DNA from: Bacteroidales bacterium
Lineage (GTDB): Bacteria; Bacteroidota; Bacteroidia; Bacteroidales; F082
Assembly (NCBI GenBank): GCA_030690365.1
Contig: JAUYGX010000111.1
Span: 48,297-112,296, forward strand
Direction of reading: 5' to 3'
DNA length: 64,000 nt
Below, one piece after another: positions 1-8,510 of this stretch (the first letter of the stretch is position 1; every line of letters begins with the position of its first letter). Under the pieces are notes generated by a model. It ran no database searches, had not been told where the DNA came from, and saw nothing but the letters and a program-made list of their open reading frames with translations. The translations under genes and the position numbers were made by a program.

Positions 1-1
1 G

Positions 2-559
2 TCGCTGCTTCAGCATGAGAGTGGTATTGCCTGCATTCTGGGAACCGGCTCCAACTCATGCGAATGGGATGGACACCAGATAACCGCAAATGTACCCTCG
101 CTGGGTTTTATGCTGGCCGACGAAGGCAGCGGAACTACCATCGGAAAGAATCTTTTAAAAGGTCTGCTAAAAGGTGAAGCCGACACCGAAATTACCACGG
201 CTTTTTATAATCATCACAACCTGACCTTTGAAAAAACACTCGATTTGATCTACAAACAACCAGAGCCCAACCGATTTATGGCCTCGCTAACACGATTTGC
301 CTTAAAACACATCGAAAATGCCTGGTGCCGGAAGGTAGTAAAACAATCCCTGGATGATTTTATCACACTAAATGTAAAACTGTATGAAGGACATCCTTAT
401 ATGCCTGTAGCCTTCACGGGATCAATCGCTTATCACTTTAAGGAAGTACTTCAGGAAGTCTGCGATGAACATGGACTTACCTTGGGGTTGGTGCTGAAAG
501 ATCCAATCGAAGGACTGGTGAACTATCATCAACACGGAAACACCTACAACTCAAAATGA
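2..559 (+). CDS. Amino-sugar kinase, BadF/BadG/BcrA/BcrD ATPase family (5' end missing)
   Basis: The reading frame is open from the first base of the window, so the N-terminal part lies outside. The visible 185 residues begin within the ASKHA kinase fold: a GTGSNS phosphate-binding motif is followed about 25 residues later by ADEGSGTTIG, which is typical of N-acetylglucosamine kinase-like members of this family. The likely reaction is ATP-dependent phosphorylation of GlcNAc or a related peptidoglycan sugar in the cytoplasm. The last bases overlap the 3' end of the convergent gene at 544-1116 by 16 bases. A GH3/serine-hydrolase fusion 2.6 kb away would fit a role in cell-wall recycling, but this is inference. 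MurNAc or glucosamine kinase activity is an alternative within the family. Confidence 0.8.
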   Translation, partial: SLLQHESGIACILGTGSNSCEWDGHQITANVPSLGFMLADEGSGTTIGKNLLKGLLKGEADTEITTAFYNHHNLTFEKTLDLIYKQPEPNRFMASLTRFALKHIENAWCRKVVKQSLDDFITLNVKLYEGHPYMPVAFTGSIAYHFKEVLQEVCDEHGLTLGLVLKDPIEGLVNYHQHGNTYNSK

Positions 560-1116
560 TAACCTATAGAAACATTCACAGGTAAGGGTTCTGAGAAATT
601 TTCAATGCGGCTGTCGTGCTTAACCACCTCCACCTCGTTATCATATTCCGATGCCCTTACGGGATAGAGCAGAGCCACATTCAATCCACCTGTCTTTTTC
701 TTGCCAAAACGTATCTCCATTCCGGCACCAAAGGATGCTCCTTTGAAAATCTGGTTGTATTCCGATGCGCCAATCACCATGATGGCGGCATTGGTACCAT
801 ACATCCCGGTAAGGTACACCCTGAAATGTTTTTCTGTAATTTTTGGCATGATGTAGGCTTTGGCGCCCAACTCCCATCCTGCCCCAACCAGGTAATATCC
901 ACCACCGGCAAAGATGCCCAGGTGCGAAATGGGTAAGTATTCTACCTGTGCGCCCAGGAAACCGCCGTATTCAAGTCCCATTCCAAGACCGATATCTACC
1001 TGTTGTCTGTCGGGACCTACGCTTTTTTTGTTAATGGTTTGATACTGAAATCCCTGTTGCGAATAGGCTTGTCCAATGAACAGAACCAGCATGAACAATA
1101 AAATGGACTTTTTCAT
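544..1116 (-). CDS. Putative outer membrane beta-barrel protein, 190 aa
   Basis: The N-terminus has a clear Sec signal peptide (MKKSILLFMLVLFIGQAYSQ, cut probably after AYS or YSQ). The rest is rich in alternating glycine and aromatic residues (for example GLGMGLEYGGFLGAQVEY and GIFAGGGYYLVGAGWELG) and ends in a short strand closing with aromatic residues and a final Leu. This is the look of a small eight-strand outer membrane barrel common in Bacteroidota. No catalytic motif is visible and the function is unknown. It overlaps the 3' end of the upstream kinase gene tail to tail. Confidence 0.65.
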   Translation of the reverse strand: MKKSILLFMLVLFIGQAYSQQGFQYQTINKKSVGPDRQQVDIGLGMGLEYGGFLGAQVEYLPISHLGIFAGGGYYLVGAGWELGAKAYIMPKITEKHFRVYLTGMYGTNAAIMVIGASEYNQIFKGASFGAGMEIRFGKKKTGGLNVALLYPVRASEYDNEVEVVKHDSRIENFSEPLPVNVSIGYHFEL

Positions 1117-1274
1117 TTGTTAATTTGTTTAGTTTATTAATATGATTCAGGCACCATGGCGTGCCGGTTGTTAATTCGATCTGTCACTTTCTTCGGGTTG
1201 ATTTCTGGCAAAAAGGAAATAAAATCGAGTGAAGGTGTTCCATCTCAGTGGTGTTTTTCAGTGCACATGAAAGC

Positions 1275-1685
1275 TTATTCTTCCAGAATCTGACCCATCG
1301 TCCCCGAAACAATCATTATTTTAAAGGTTCGAGAGGGTTCGGTCAGAGAATCCCATTTGCGGGCATAATTTAAAATCAATTCAGCCTGACCATCAGCTAT
1401 GGTCTGAAATTTAAATGTATATATGCCTCCTGTTCCGATTTTATCGTCGTTTACCTTGTAAGAAGGCTCGCCAAGCTGCTTAACAACGGTTTCATCGTAA
1501 GGCATGATGCGCCATGAATAACCTGTGGTAGGATTACCGGGCAATTGGATTTGAAAAACTTCATCAATGGACAAATTATAGGTTTTTCCATTGTCTGTCA
1601 TCACAATGGGATCCATACACGAAACCATTCCCTGCAACAGCAGGAATACGAAAGACCATTTCAGGATGTTGGTTAGATTTTTCAT
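1275..1685 (-). CDS. Chagasin-like (inhibitor family I42) lipoprotein, 136 aa
   Basis: The signal sequence ends in a lipobox with Cys23 (GMVSC), so the mature protein should be lipid-anchored. The mature domain shows the three loops of chagasin-type cysteine protease inhibitors in order: NPTTGYSW, a Gly-rich segment GTGGIYTFKF, and RKW in place of the usual RPW. The family inhibits papain-type cysteine proteases by inserting these loops into the active-site cleft. Bacterial members are periplasmic or surface-exposed, and their real targets are mostly unknown. It lies 10 bases after the rhomboid gene, on the same strand, and is likely co-transcribed with it. Confidence 0.82.
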   Translation of the reverse strand: MKNLTNILKWSFVFLLLQGMVSCMDPIVMTDNGKTYNLSIDEVFQIQLPGNPTTGYSWRIMPYDETVVKQLGEPSYKVNDDKIGTGGIYTFKFQTIADGQAELILNYARKWDSLTEPSRTFKIMIVSGTMGQILEE

Positions 1686-1695
1686 GATTTTCAGG

Positions 1696-2304
1696 TTAAA
1701 AGAATTGACTAAAAAATTGTTGAAGTACGCCCGGAACCAAAATGATGGTTAATATCAACCCATAAATAGCACCAAAAAAATGTGCGTTGTGGCCAATGTT
1801 GTCCACGCCTTTTTTGCCCATGTAAGCAGAATAGATCAGATATACAATACCGAACACCCACGATGGCAACGGAAACGGGATGGGAAAGATAAAAATACTG
1901 CCGCCCGGATTGAGCAGGATGCTGGCAAAAACCACCGCCGAAACGGCTCCCGACGCGCCCACAGCATTGTAATAAGGATCGTCTTTGTATTTTCCAAAAT
2001 CCCAAAGTGTGCTAAACAAGACTCCACCAACATACAACATCCCATAGTAAAGCAATCCTTTGGGACCAAAAGAAACAGCAAAACTCTTCTCCACAAACGA
2101 TCCAAACGAATAGAGCACCCACATGTTGATCAACAGGTGTGCCCAACCGGCATGTACCAGGGCATAACTGAGAAACCTCCATCCCTCGTTGTGGCTTTTG
2201 ATGAGGTAGGCATTAAATTTTAACCGGTTGAACAAATCAGCATTGCTGAATGCCACGAATGAAATGATTACCGTTACCGCAATGATGATGAATGTAAATA
2301 TCAT
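1696..2304 (-). CDS. Rhomboid family intramembrane serine protease, 202 aa
   Basis: A polytopic membrane protein with the rhomboid catalytic dyad: Ser118 in the GASG motif and His175 in the NAHFFGAIYG segment, with Asn60 of HLLINMW at the oxyanion-hole position. It cleaves membrane-spanning substrates within the bilayer. About six hydrophobic segments are visible and no extra cytoplasmic domain, so this is the short form. It lies 5 bases after the gene at 2310-3143 and 10 bases before the chagasin-like lipoprotein, suggesting one operon. Substrates cannot be told from the sequence. Confidence 0.9.
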   Translation of the reverse strand: MIFTFIIIAVTVIISFVAFSNADLFNRLKFNAYLIKSHNEGWRFLSYALVHAGWAHLLINMWVLYSFGSFVEKSFAVSFGPKGLLYYGMLYVGGVLFSTLWDFGKYKDDPYYNAVGASGAVSAVVFASILLNPGGSIFIFPIPFPLPSWVFGIVYLIYSAYMGKKGVDNIGHNAHFFGAIYGLILTIILVPGVLQQFFSQFF

Positions 2305-2309
2305 ATGTA

Positions 2310-3143
2310 CTATTTATTTTGCTCGGTTGGAGGAGTTTGTGTTTTGGTATGATCGATTTCGGAACCAAGCGCACTGTGGGGAATCAGATAAACAGCCATC
2401 ATTCCGATTAAAGCAAGTATGGGCCACACTTTATTCTCTCTGTTTCTACGCAGCACGAACCAGGCAATGATCCACAAAATAAAGGATCCGATGGTTTTGT
2501 TATCAGTTAAGTCATGACCAAATGGCCATCCGGTCCAGTAGGCATCAAAGGCGTATTTCTGAACGATGGGACCTAACACCAATCCTCCCATAAAGAGCGT
2601 AATCACCACAACGCCTGTAAAGTACAGCGTGTCTTTCTTTCTTATAAACAACTCGAGACCCATTCTGATACCAAAAAGCACCGACAGGAACATGAAGAAA
2701 ATATGGGGAGCCAGAATAAAAAGCGGTACATCACCGGTAAACCGGATGACAACCGGATCGCTATTCAGTGGATAGGCTTTTCCGTTATAAAACAAACGAA
2801 CAAAGTACGAAATCTTACCGGCAGGTGGTTGATTGGGCAATACACCTACCAATTTGCCATCGCGCAGGGTCATAGGTGCGGTGCTCCACTCGTCGTAGCT
2901 TTTAAAACGTTTGTATTCAATTTCTCCCGTTGTGTTGTCCGGAACTTCAATTTCAACCAATGCATCCCGTTCGCCCATAAACGATCTGATTAACTTATAC
3001 TTAATGATCTCACCGCTAATTTCCACCTTCCCTTTAACAGGATAGGTTGGTCCTGTTGCTTTTTGATAAATTACCAAACTTACTGTTACTATAATGGCTA
3101 TTAGCCACAGAATTGCATTTTTCGTTGAATCACTCATCGACAA
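2310..3143 (-). CDS. Conserved membrane protein of unknown function, 277 aa
   Basis: One N-terminal membrane segment (ILWLIAIIVTVSLVIY) is followed by about 100 residues with beta-rich character (including KVEISGEIIKYKLIRS and VEIEVPDNTTGEIEYKRF), probably outside the cytoplasm. Four more hydrophobic segments then fill the C-terminal half, ending in a charged tail with IPHSALGSEIDHTK. I do not recognise a named family. The N-terminal extracytoplasmic part resembles a single immunoglobulin-like or sandwich domain. It lies between the GH3 fusion (5 bases upstream) and the rhomboid gene (5 bases downstream), so it is probably part of that operon. Confidence 0.7.
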   Translation of the reverse strand: MSMSDSTKNAILWLIAIIVTVSLVIYQKATGPTYPVKGKVEISGEIIKYKLIRSFMGERDALVEIEVPDNTTGEIEYKRFKSYDEWSTAPMTLRDGKLVGVLPNQPPAGKISYFVRLFYNGKAYPLNSDPVVIRFTGDVPLFILAPHIFFMFLSVLFGIRMGLELFIRKKDTLYFTGVVVITLFMGGLVLGPIVQKYAFDAYWTGWPFGHDLTDNKTIGSFILWIIAWFVLRRNRENKVWPILALIGMMAVYLIPHSALGSEIDHTKTQTPPTEQNK

Positions 3144-3148
3144 TTGAT

Positions 3149-6088
3149 TTATTTATTAGTATTTGGTATGATTTCAGTATTTTTTAATGCCTTGTAAAAC
3201 AATTGATGGATATTGGTACGAATATCCATGTCCATTAGTTTGGTATTGTTGGCATCAGGATAAACCCGATTCGACAAAAATACATAAACCAATCCATTCT
3301 CCGGATCGGCCCAGGCATAGGTTCCGGTAAACCCGGAATGCCCGAAACTTCCGGGGGAAGCGTCCTTGCAATTGGCCATGTGATCCTTGTAAACAATCAT
3401 GGGTTTGTCGAACCCGAGTCCGCGCCGGTTGCTGTCGGCAATAAAATGATAACCGGTAAAAAAGTCAAGCGTTTCTTTCCTAAAGAACCTTTGTTCGCCG
3501 TAAACACCACCGTTCATAAACATTTGCATCATCACGGCCACATCCAGTGCATCACCGAAAAGGCCTGCATTTCCCGAAACGCCACCCAACATGGCCGCTC
3601 CCTGGTCGTGAACATCTCCTACTAAAGGTTGCTTCCGAAAAGCCGTGTCGTTTTCGGTGGGAATGATAGAAAACATGTTAAAGTATTTTTCGGGATTAAA
3701 TCTCAATCGCCTGATTTTCAACGGATGATACCACTGTTCGTAAACAAAATCATCAAACTGCATGTTGGTGATTTGTTCCGTCATTGATTTAAACAAGTAA
3801 AAAGCAAGATCCGAATAACTGTATTTTTTTTTGCGTAACGGAGAACCTAAGATGCTGTCGAGAAGCACATGCTCATAGCCTTTGCGGATATACAGGTTTT
3901 CGGCCACCCGGGTGGGAAAATCCTCGCTGATCGCCTGTTGATAGATGTCGGATCGCAACCCTGCCGAATTAAAAGTGCTTTTGTAAAAGGGAATCCAGTT
4001 TTTAAATCCGGCCTGATGCGCCAATGCTTCCATAAATTGTATACTGTCCTTGTTGGTTCCCTTCATCATCAACAAATAATCCGACATAAAACCGTGAATG
4101 TCGATCAAACTGTCGTCGGAAAGTTTCATGATGGCGGGAGTGGTGGCCAGGATCTTGGTGAGTGAAGCCAGATCGTACACATCGGTGTTCTGAACAGGGT
4201 TTCTGGCATCATAGGTATGATAACCAAAAGATTTGTGATAAAAGATGGCTCCATCTTTTGCCGCTAGTATCTGACATCCCGGAAAAGCTTTATTACGGAT
4301 GCCGGTTTGGGCGATGGAATCGATTTTCTTTAGGTAAAATTCCCCAAGCAACAACTCTTCGGGAGAGGATTGGTACAACATCTGACCACCACGAACTATG
4401 CCCCACCCTTCGGCGTATCCATCGGCACTTACAGGTAAACGGCCCGTGAAGGCAGATGGCTCTATCAAATTGAGGGCTGATGCCCGCTGCATGGAAGGCT
4501 TTTCCTGATAAGAAATCAGGATATTTGAAAAACGATCAGGATGTTGAAAGAAATTTAAGGCATAGGGACTTGCAAAAATATCCAGCACCACCATATTTTG
4601 CTCTGCCAGGTTTTCAAGTATTGTCACCACTTCTTCAGTAATGCCATACCGACGAGAAGCCAGGATATTCGTGTTTAACACCCCCACCACCACCACAGGA
4701 TATTTTTTGAGTTTTTTTACCAGCTCATTTCCGGCACGCGTGTTGGCATTGGGTGCCAGATGAAACACATCAAATCGTCCGGTATTAAGCAAGACTTCTT
4801 CAAATTCAGTGGGTTCTTCTGTTCCGGTGATCAGCAAAGCCATCTTTTTCACGGAAGCCAGCGGCAATGGAATTTCTTCCTTTACCAACGTAATGGCCTG
4901 TTGCATCATCTCGTCCGAGGTAGCTTGATAAAGAGGATTGCTTAAATCTGCCAGCAAATGGTCGGTTTCTATTTTTTGACCTTTCCAGGCTCCCAATTCA
5001 TACTTGGCATGAAGGATTTTCAAACACGATTCTTCCACACGGTTCATCAGCAATGGATTCTCAACCAATGCCTTTTTAATCATTTCGATGGAGGCTGGCA
5101 CGTCATCAGGAATGAGTAGGACATCGTTTCCCGCTTCCAGCGCTTTGAGCGAAACTTCGCCTACCTTGTAGTATTTGGTTACGCCTTTCATATCAAGTCC
5201 ATCAGTAATAATAAGTCCTTGAAAAAATAGCGAGTCCTTAAGCCAGTCGGTGATAATTGGTTTTGATAGCGTTGCCGGGAGGTTTTTTGTTGAGTCCAGT
5301 GCCGGGACACTTAAATGTGCAATCATTACGGCCCCTACACCCCTGTTTACTAAATATGAAAAAGGATATAAATCATTGAATAACAACTCTTTTACAGGTG
5401 AATTAATTTCAGGCAGATCGGCATGTGAATCGATAAAGGTATTGCCGTGACCGGGAAAATGCTTGGCACAGGCCATGATACCACCATTTTGCATTCCACG
5501 CATATACATATCTGCATTTTTGGCTACAAGTGAAGGATTTTCACCAAACGATCGCATCCCTATAACGGGATTTAAAGGGTTGCTGTTTACATCCACCACT
5601 GGTGCAAAATTGATGTGAATGCCCATCCGCCGACATTGTTCGGCTACTTGTATTCCCATTTCATAAATCAGGTGGTTGTTTTTCATGGCACCAAGCGTCA
5701 TCTGCAACGGATAATCCACGGCATCCGTCAGGCGCATGCCCAGTCCCCATTCGGCATCAATGGACACCAACAGAGGAGTTTTGGCCATCGCGTTCCAACG
5801 GTTGGTTTGCCGGGCCTGGCCCAACAAATCGCCTTTAAAGAATACAACCCCGCCAACATTGTATTGCTGGATCAACGAATCTACCTGGGCTAAATAGCCA
5901 CCAGTAGGATAATTGGCACGAACAAAGAAAAGCTGACCTATTTTCTCATCAAGTGTCAACGAATGATAAACCGAATCCACCCAGTGGTGTTGCAGAACGA
6001 GCCCCGGATTCTTCACCTGCGCATGCAGTTGACTGAATGTCAAAGTCGCTATAAATAAGAATATCCATCCCGGAAATCGAATGTTCAT
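3149..6088 (-). CDS. GH3 beta-N-acetylhexosaminidase fused to a class C serine hydrolase, 979 aa
   Basis: After a signal peptide (residues 1-23) comes a glycoside hydrolase family 3 N-terminal domain (about 40-390). It has the NagZ-type KHFPGHG motif, the FIDSH Asp-His pair that marks beta-N-acetylglucosaminidases, and ITDGLDMKG with the nucleophile Asp. A middle region follows (about 400-570). The C-terminal half (about 590-970) is a beta-lactamase-like serine hydrolase with SLTK (Ser-x-x-Lys), YSD (Tyr-x-Asp) and HSG motifs. The first half should remove GlcNAc from cell-wall or glycan fragments; the second half may be a D-Ala or peptide esterase/peptidase. This fusion is known in Bacteroidota. 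It is the first gene of a four-gene minus-strand operon, with a promoter -7 box 27 bases before the start. Confidence 0.9.
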   Translation of the reverse strand: MNIRFPGWIFLFIATLTFSQLHAQVKNPGLVLQHHWVDSVYHSLTLDEKIGQLFFVRANYPTGGYLAQVDSLIQQYNVGGVVFFKGDLLGQARQTNRWNAMAKTPLLVSIDAEWGLGMRLTDAVDYPLQMTLGAMKNNHLIYEMGIQVAEQCRRMGIHINFAPVVDVNSNPLNPVIGMRSFGENPSLVAKNADMYMRGMQNGGIMACAKHFPGHGNTFIDSHADLPEINSPVKELLFNDLYPFSYLVNRGVGAVMIAHLSVPALDSTKNLPATLSKPIITDWLKDSLFFQGLIITDGLDMKGVTKYYKVGEVSLKALEAGNDVLLIPDDVPASIEMIKKALVENPLLMNRVEESCLKILHAKYELGAWKGQKIETDHLLADLSNPLYQATSDEMMQQAITLVKEEIPLPLASVKKMALLITGTEEPTEFEEVLLNTGRFDVFHLAPNANTRAGNELVKKLKKYPVVVVGVLNTNILASRRYGITEEVVTILENLAEQNMVVLDIFASPYALNFFQHPDRFSNILISYQEKPSMQRASALNLIEPSAFTGRLPVSADGYAEGWGIVRGGQMLYQSSPEELLLGEFYLKKIDSIAQTGIRNKAFPGCQILAAKDGAIFYHKSFGYHTYDARNPVQNTDVYDLASLTKILATTPAIMKLSDDSLIDIHGFMSDYLLMMKGTNKDSIQFMEALAHQAGFKNWIPFYKSTFNSAGLRSDIYQQAISEDFPTRVAENLYIRKGYEHVLLDSILGSPLRKKKYSYSDLAFYLFKSMTEQITNMQFDDFVYEQWYHPLKIRRLRFNPEKYFNMFSIIPTENDTAFRKQPLVGDVHDQGAAMLGGVSGNAGLFGDALDVAVMMQMFMNGGVYGEQRFFRKETLDFFTGYHFIADSNRRGLGFDKPMIVYKDHMANCKDASPGSFGHSGFTGTYAWADPENGLVYVFLSNRVYPDANNTKLMDMDIRTNIHQLFYKALKNTEIIPNTNK

Positions 6089-6114
6089 TAATCACAGTTT
6101 TAAAGAATCGTGGA

Positions 6115-6122
6115 CAAATTTA
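6115..6122 (-). promoter_or_regulatory. -7 promoter element (TAAATTTG) of the GH3 fusion gene
   Basis: On the minus strand this octamer matches the Bacteroidota -7 consensus TAnnTTTG and lies 27 bases before the ATG of the GH3/serine-hydrolase gene. No convincing -33 TTTG is seen at the usual 19-21 base spacing. It is back to back with the + strand element at 6179-6186. Confidence 0.5.
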
Positions 6123-6178
6123 CTTTTTTTTGAATAGGATTTTAAAAAAATCACCAAACTTCAACGCGTAAAATAGCT

Positions 6179-6186
6179 TACCTTTG
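6179..6186 (+). promoter_or_regulatory. -7 promoter element (TACCTTTG) of the transketolase operon
   Basis: An exact match to TAnnTTTG, 54 bases before the ATG of the transketolase N-terminal subunit. No clear -33 box is seen. The gap of 152 bases between the divergent genes therefore holds two outward promoters. Confidence 0.55.
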
Positions 6187-6240
6187 CGGCTTTAAAAAAC
6201 CAGCCAATAGGCTTAGATCGCTGTAAAACCAATAGTTAGC

Positions 6241-7086
6241 ATGAGTAATATTGAAAATCTAAAAAAAACCGCGACCCAGGTGAGGCGCGACATAATCAGA
6301 ATGGTGCACGCAGTTCAATCGGGTCATCCCGGTGGTTCTCTGGGATGTACCGATCTGCTCACAGCCCTGTTTTTTGAGGTGATGGATATCAATCCGGTTC
6401 CGTTTAACATGAGTGGCAAAGACGAAGATCTGCTGATCGTTTCCAACGGACATATTAGTCCTGTGTATTACAGTGTGATGGCCCGGCGGGGTTATTTTCC
6501 GGTGAGCGAATTGGCTACCTTTCGCAAACTCCATTCACGCCTTCAGGGACATCCGGCCACCATGGAAAATTTGCCCGGCGTGCGCGTGGCTACCGGTTCG
6601 CTCGGACAAGGTTTGTCCGTTGCCACGGGAATTGCCCTTTCTAAAAAGATGAACCAGGATACCCACAAGGTTTTTTGTTTGATGGGCGATGGTGAACTCG
6701 ATGAAGGCCAGGTATGGGAAGCCGCCTTATATGGAGGAGCCCATCAGGTGAATAACCTGATTGCCATCGTCGATTACAACAAAAAACAAATCGATGGCAT
6801 TACCGATGATGTATTGCCACTGGGTGATCTGAGGGCCAAATTTGAAGCTTTTGGCTGGAAAGTGACCGAAATGAACGGCAACAACATGGAAGAAGTGGTC
6901 AGCACCCTGAAAAAGGTAAAGGCGGCCGCGGGAGAAGGAAAACCAAACCTCATCCTGATGCATACCGAAATGGGAATGGGCGTAGATTTTATGGTGGGAA
7001 ACTACAAATGGCATGGCACTGCTCCCAACGACCAACAAAAAGAATCGGCATTAAGCCAACTGGAAGAAACCATCGGAGATTATTAA
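6241..7086 (+). CDS. Transketolase, N-terminal (thiamine diphosphate-binding) subunit, 281 aa
   Basis: This is the first half of a split transketolase. It has the SGHPGGSLG motif near residue 30, GHISPVYYSVMARRG, a conserved GSLGQGLSVATG segment, and the thiamine diphosphate/Mg-binding GDGELDEGQ...N motif around residues 145-175. Transketolase moves two-carbon ketol units in the non-oxidative pentose phosphate pathway. About 280 residues is the usual size of the split form. The stop codon overlaps the next start by one base (TAATG), so translation of the following vWA gene is probably coupled. The C-terminal partner lies after that gene, at 8511. Confidence 0.93.
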   Translation: MSNIENLKKTATQVRRDIIRMVHAVQSGHPGGSLGCTDLLTALFFEVMDINPVPFNMSGKDEDLLIVSNGHISPVYYSVMARRGYFPVSELATFRKLHSRLQGHPATMENLPGVRVATGSLGQGLSVATGIALSKKMNQDTHKVFCLMGDGELDEGQVWEAALYGGAHQVNNLIAIVDYNKKQIDGITDDVLPLGDLRAKFEAFGWKVTEMNGNNMEEVVSTLKKVKAAAGEGKPNLILMHTEMGMGVDFMVGNYKWHGTAPNDQQKESALSQLEETIGDY

Positions 7087-8507
7087 TGAATTATAATCAT
7101 TGTTCAATATTATTGCAAAACGCCTGTAAAGTCGTGCGCCGGTACAGCATACTGTTGTTGTTATTGGTTGCAGTGCAAACATTTGGACAATATTCACAAA
7201 AACACGCTGTCGAAAACAAAACCCGGATTTTATTTCTACTCGATGCCTCTCAAAGCATGTATGGCGTTTGGCATGGAGAACGAAAATATCAGGTAGCCAG
7301 ACAGATACTGGACGAAGTACTCGATTCGCTTAAGCAGAAACCCAATGTTCAGGTGGCACTGCGGGTTTATGGTCATTTAAAACCATTTCCACCACAGGAT
7401 TGTAACGACACCCGTCTGGAAGTACCTTTTGGGGACGGTAGTTTTGATAGGATAAAAAAGGCATTACTGGATATAAAGCCAAAAGGCACCTCCCCCATTG
7501 CCATGGCTCTCGATCGCACCGAAAACGATTTTCCGCCTTGTTCAGGTTGCCGAAACATCGTTATTCTGATTACTGATGGACTGGAAGAATGCGGCGGTGA
7601 CATTTGCGAAGTGAGTGCACGGTTGCAGCAAAAAAATATCTTCCTGAAACCATACATCATCGGGATGGGCCAAAACATGGAAAGCAGTTACGACTGTGCC
7701 GGCACTTATTTCAACGCCGAAAACAAAGCAGAATTTGCCCGTGCGATAAATGTGGTTATTTCTAAAGCACTCAACAAAACCAGTCTCCAGGTCAACCTGC
7801 TGGATATTTCGGGCCGGCCTACCGAAACCAATGTAAACATGACGTTTATCGATTCGAAAACCGGTAAGGTGGAAGAGAATTACATCCATACCCTGAATGC
7901 CAGCGGCGTTCCCGACACCATGGTTATCGATCCTGAAATCACCTGGCAAATACTTGTAAATACACTCCCTCCGGTAACGATCGATGGGGTAAAACTCACC
8001 AAAGGGCAACACAACATTACCTCGGTAAGTTGTCCGCGTGGCGACCTGATGGTGAGTTTAAAAAACAATACCCAATCGAATGTAAATCCGGCTACCCTGG
8101 TTTATACCGCAGGCAGTGGCGAATTGCTAAACCACCAGTATACCAATCAGCAGGTGCGCTATCTGCAAGGCACGTATGACCTTGAAATTTTAACCTTGCC
8201 TGTTTCCCATCTCCGGGATGTAAAAATCAACGCCGGTGAAACTACCCGCATCACGTTGGAAAATCCGGGAATATTAAGCATTCAAAAAAATATAAAAGGC
8301 TACGGCAGCCTCTATCGCCTGGATGAAACAGGAGCGCAACATTGGGTGATAGATTTGAACAGCGAATCTGCCTATGGTGAATCGTTTTATCTGCAACCGG
8401 GTGCCTATCGCTTGGTTTTTCGTTCTCGGTTTTCATCTCAATCGCTGCAAAGCAAAACCATTAATTTTGATATTAACACATTAAAAACCACCAGAATAAA
8501 TCTTTAA
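7086..8507 (+). CDS. Secreted von Willebrand factor A domain protein between the transketolase halves, 473 aa
   Basis: I place the start at the ATG overlapping the transketolase stop (TAATG); longer forms would run into that gene. A hydrophobic signal segment (about residues 20-34) is followed by a vWA domain (about 46-230). Its metal-binding MIDAS site is complete: Asp53-x-Ser55-x-Ser57 in LLDASQSM, the Thr of KPKGTSPIAMAL, and the Asp of LITDGLEECGG. The remaining 240 residues look like tandem beta-sandwich repeats. vWA domains mediate metal-dependent protein binding, here in the periplasm or at the surface. Four Cys around CSGCRN and CGGDIC may pair. It is unusual to find such a gene inside a sugar-metabolism operon, and no functional link is obvious. 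Confidence 0.85.
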   Translation: MNYNHCSILLQNACKVVRRYSILLLLLVAVQTFGQYSQKHAVENKTRILFLLDASQSMYGVWHGERKYQVARQILDEVLDSLKQKPNVQVALRVYGHLKPFPPQDCNDTRLEVPFGDGSFDRIKKALLDIKPKGTSPIAMALDRTENDFPPCSGCRNIVILITDGLEECGGDICEVSARLQQKNIFLKPYIIGMGQNMESSYDCAGTYFNAENKAEFARAINVVISKALNKTSLQVNLLDISGRPTETNVNMTFIDSKTGKVEENYIHTLNASGVPDTMVIDPEITWQILVNTLPPVTIDGVKLTKGQHNITSVSCPRGDLMVSLKNNTQSNVNPATLVYTAGSGELLNHQYTNQQVRYLQGTYDLEILTLPVSHLRDVKINAGETTRITLENPGILSIQKNIKGYGSLYRLDETGAQHWVIDLNSESAYGESFYLQPGAYRLVFRSRFSSQSLQSKTINFDINTLKTTRINL

Positions 8508-8510
8508 TTC

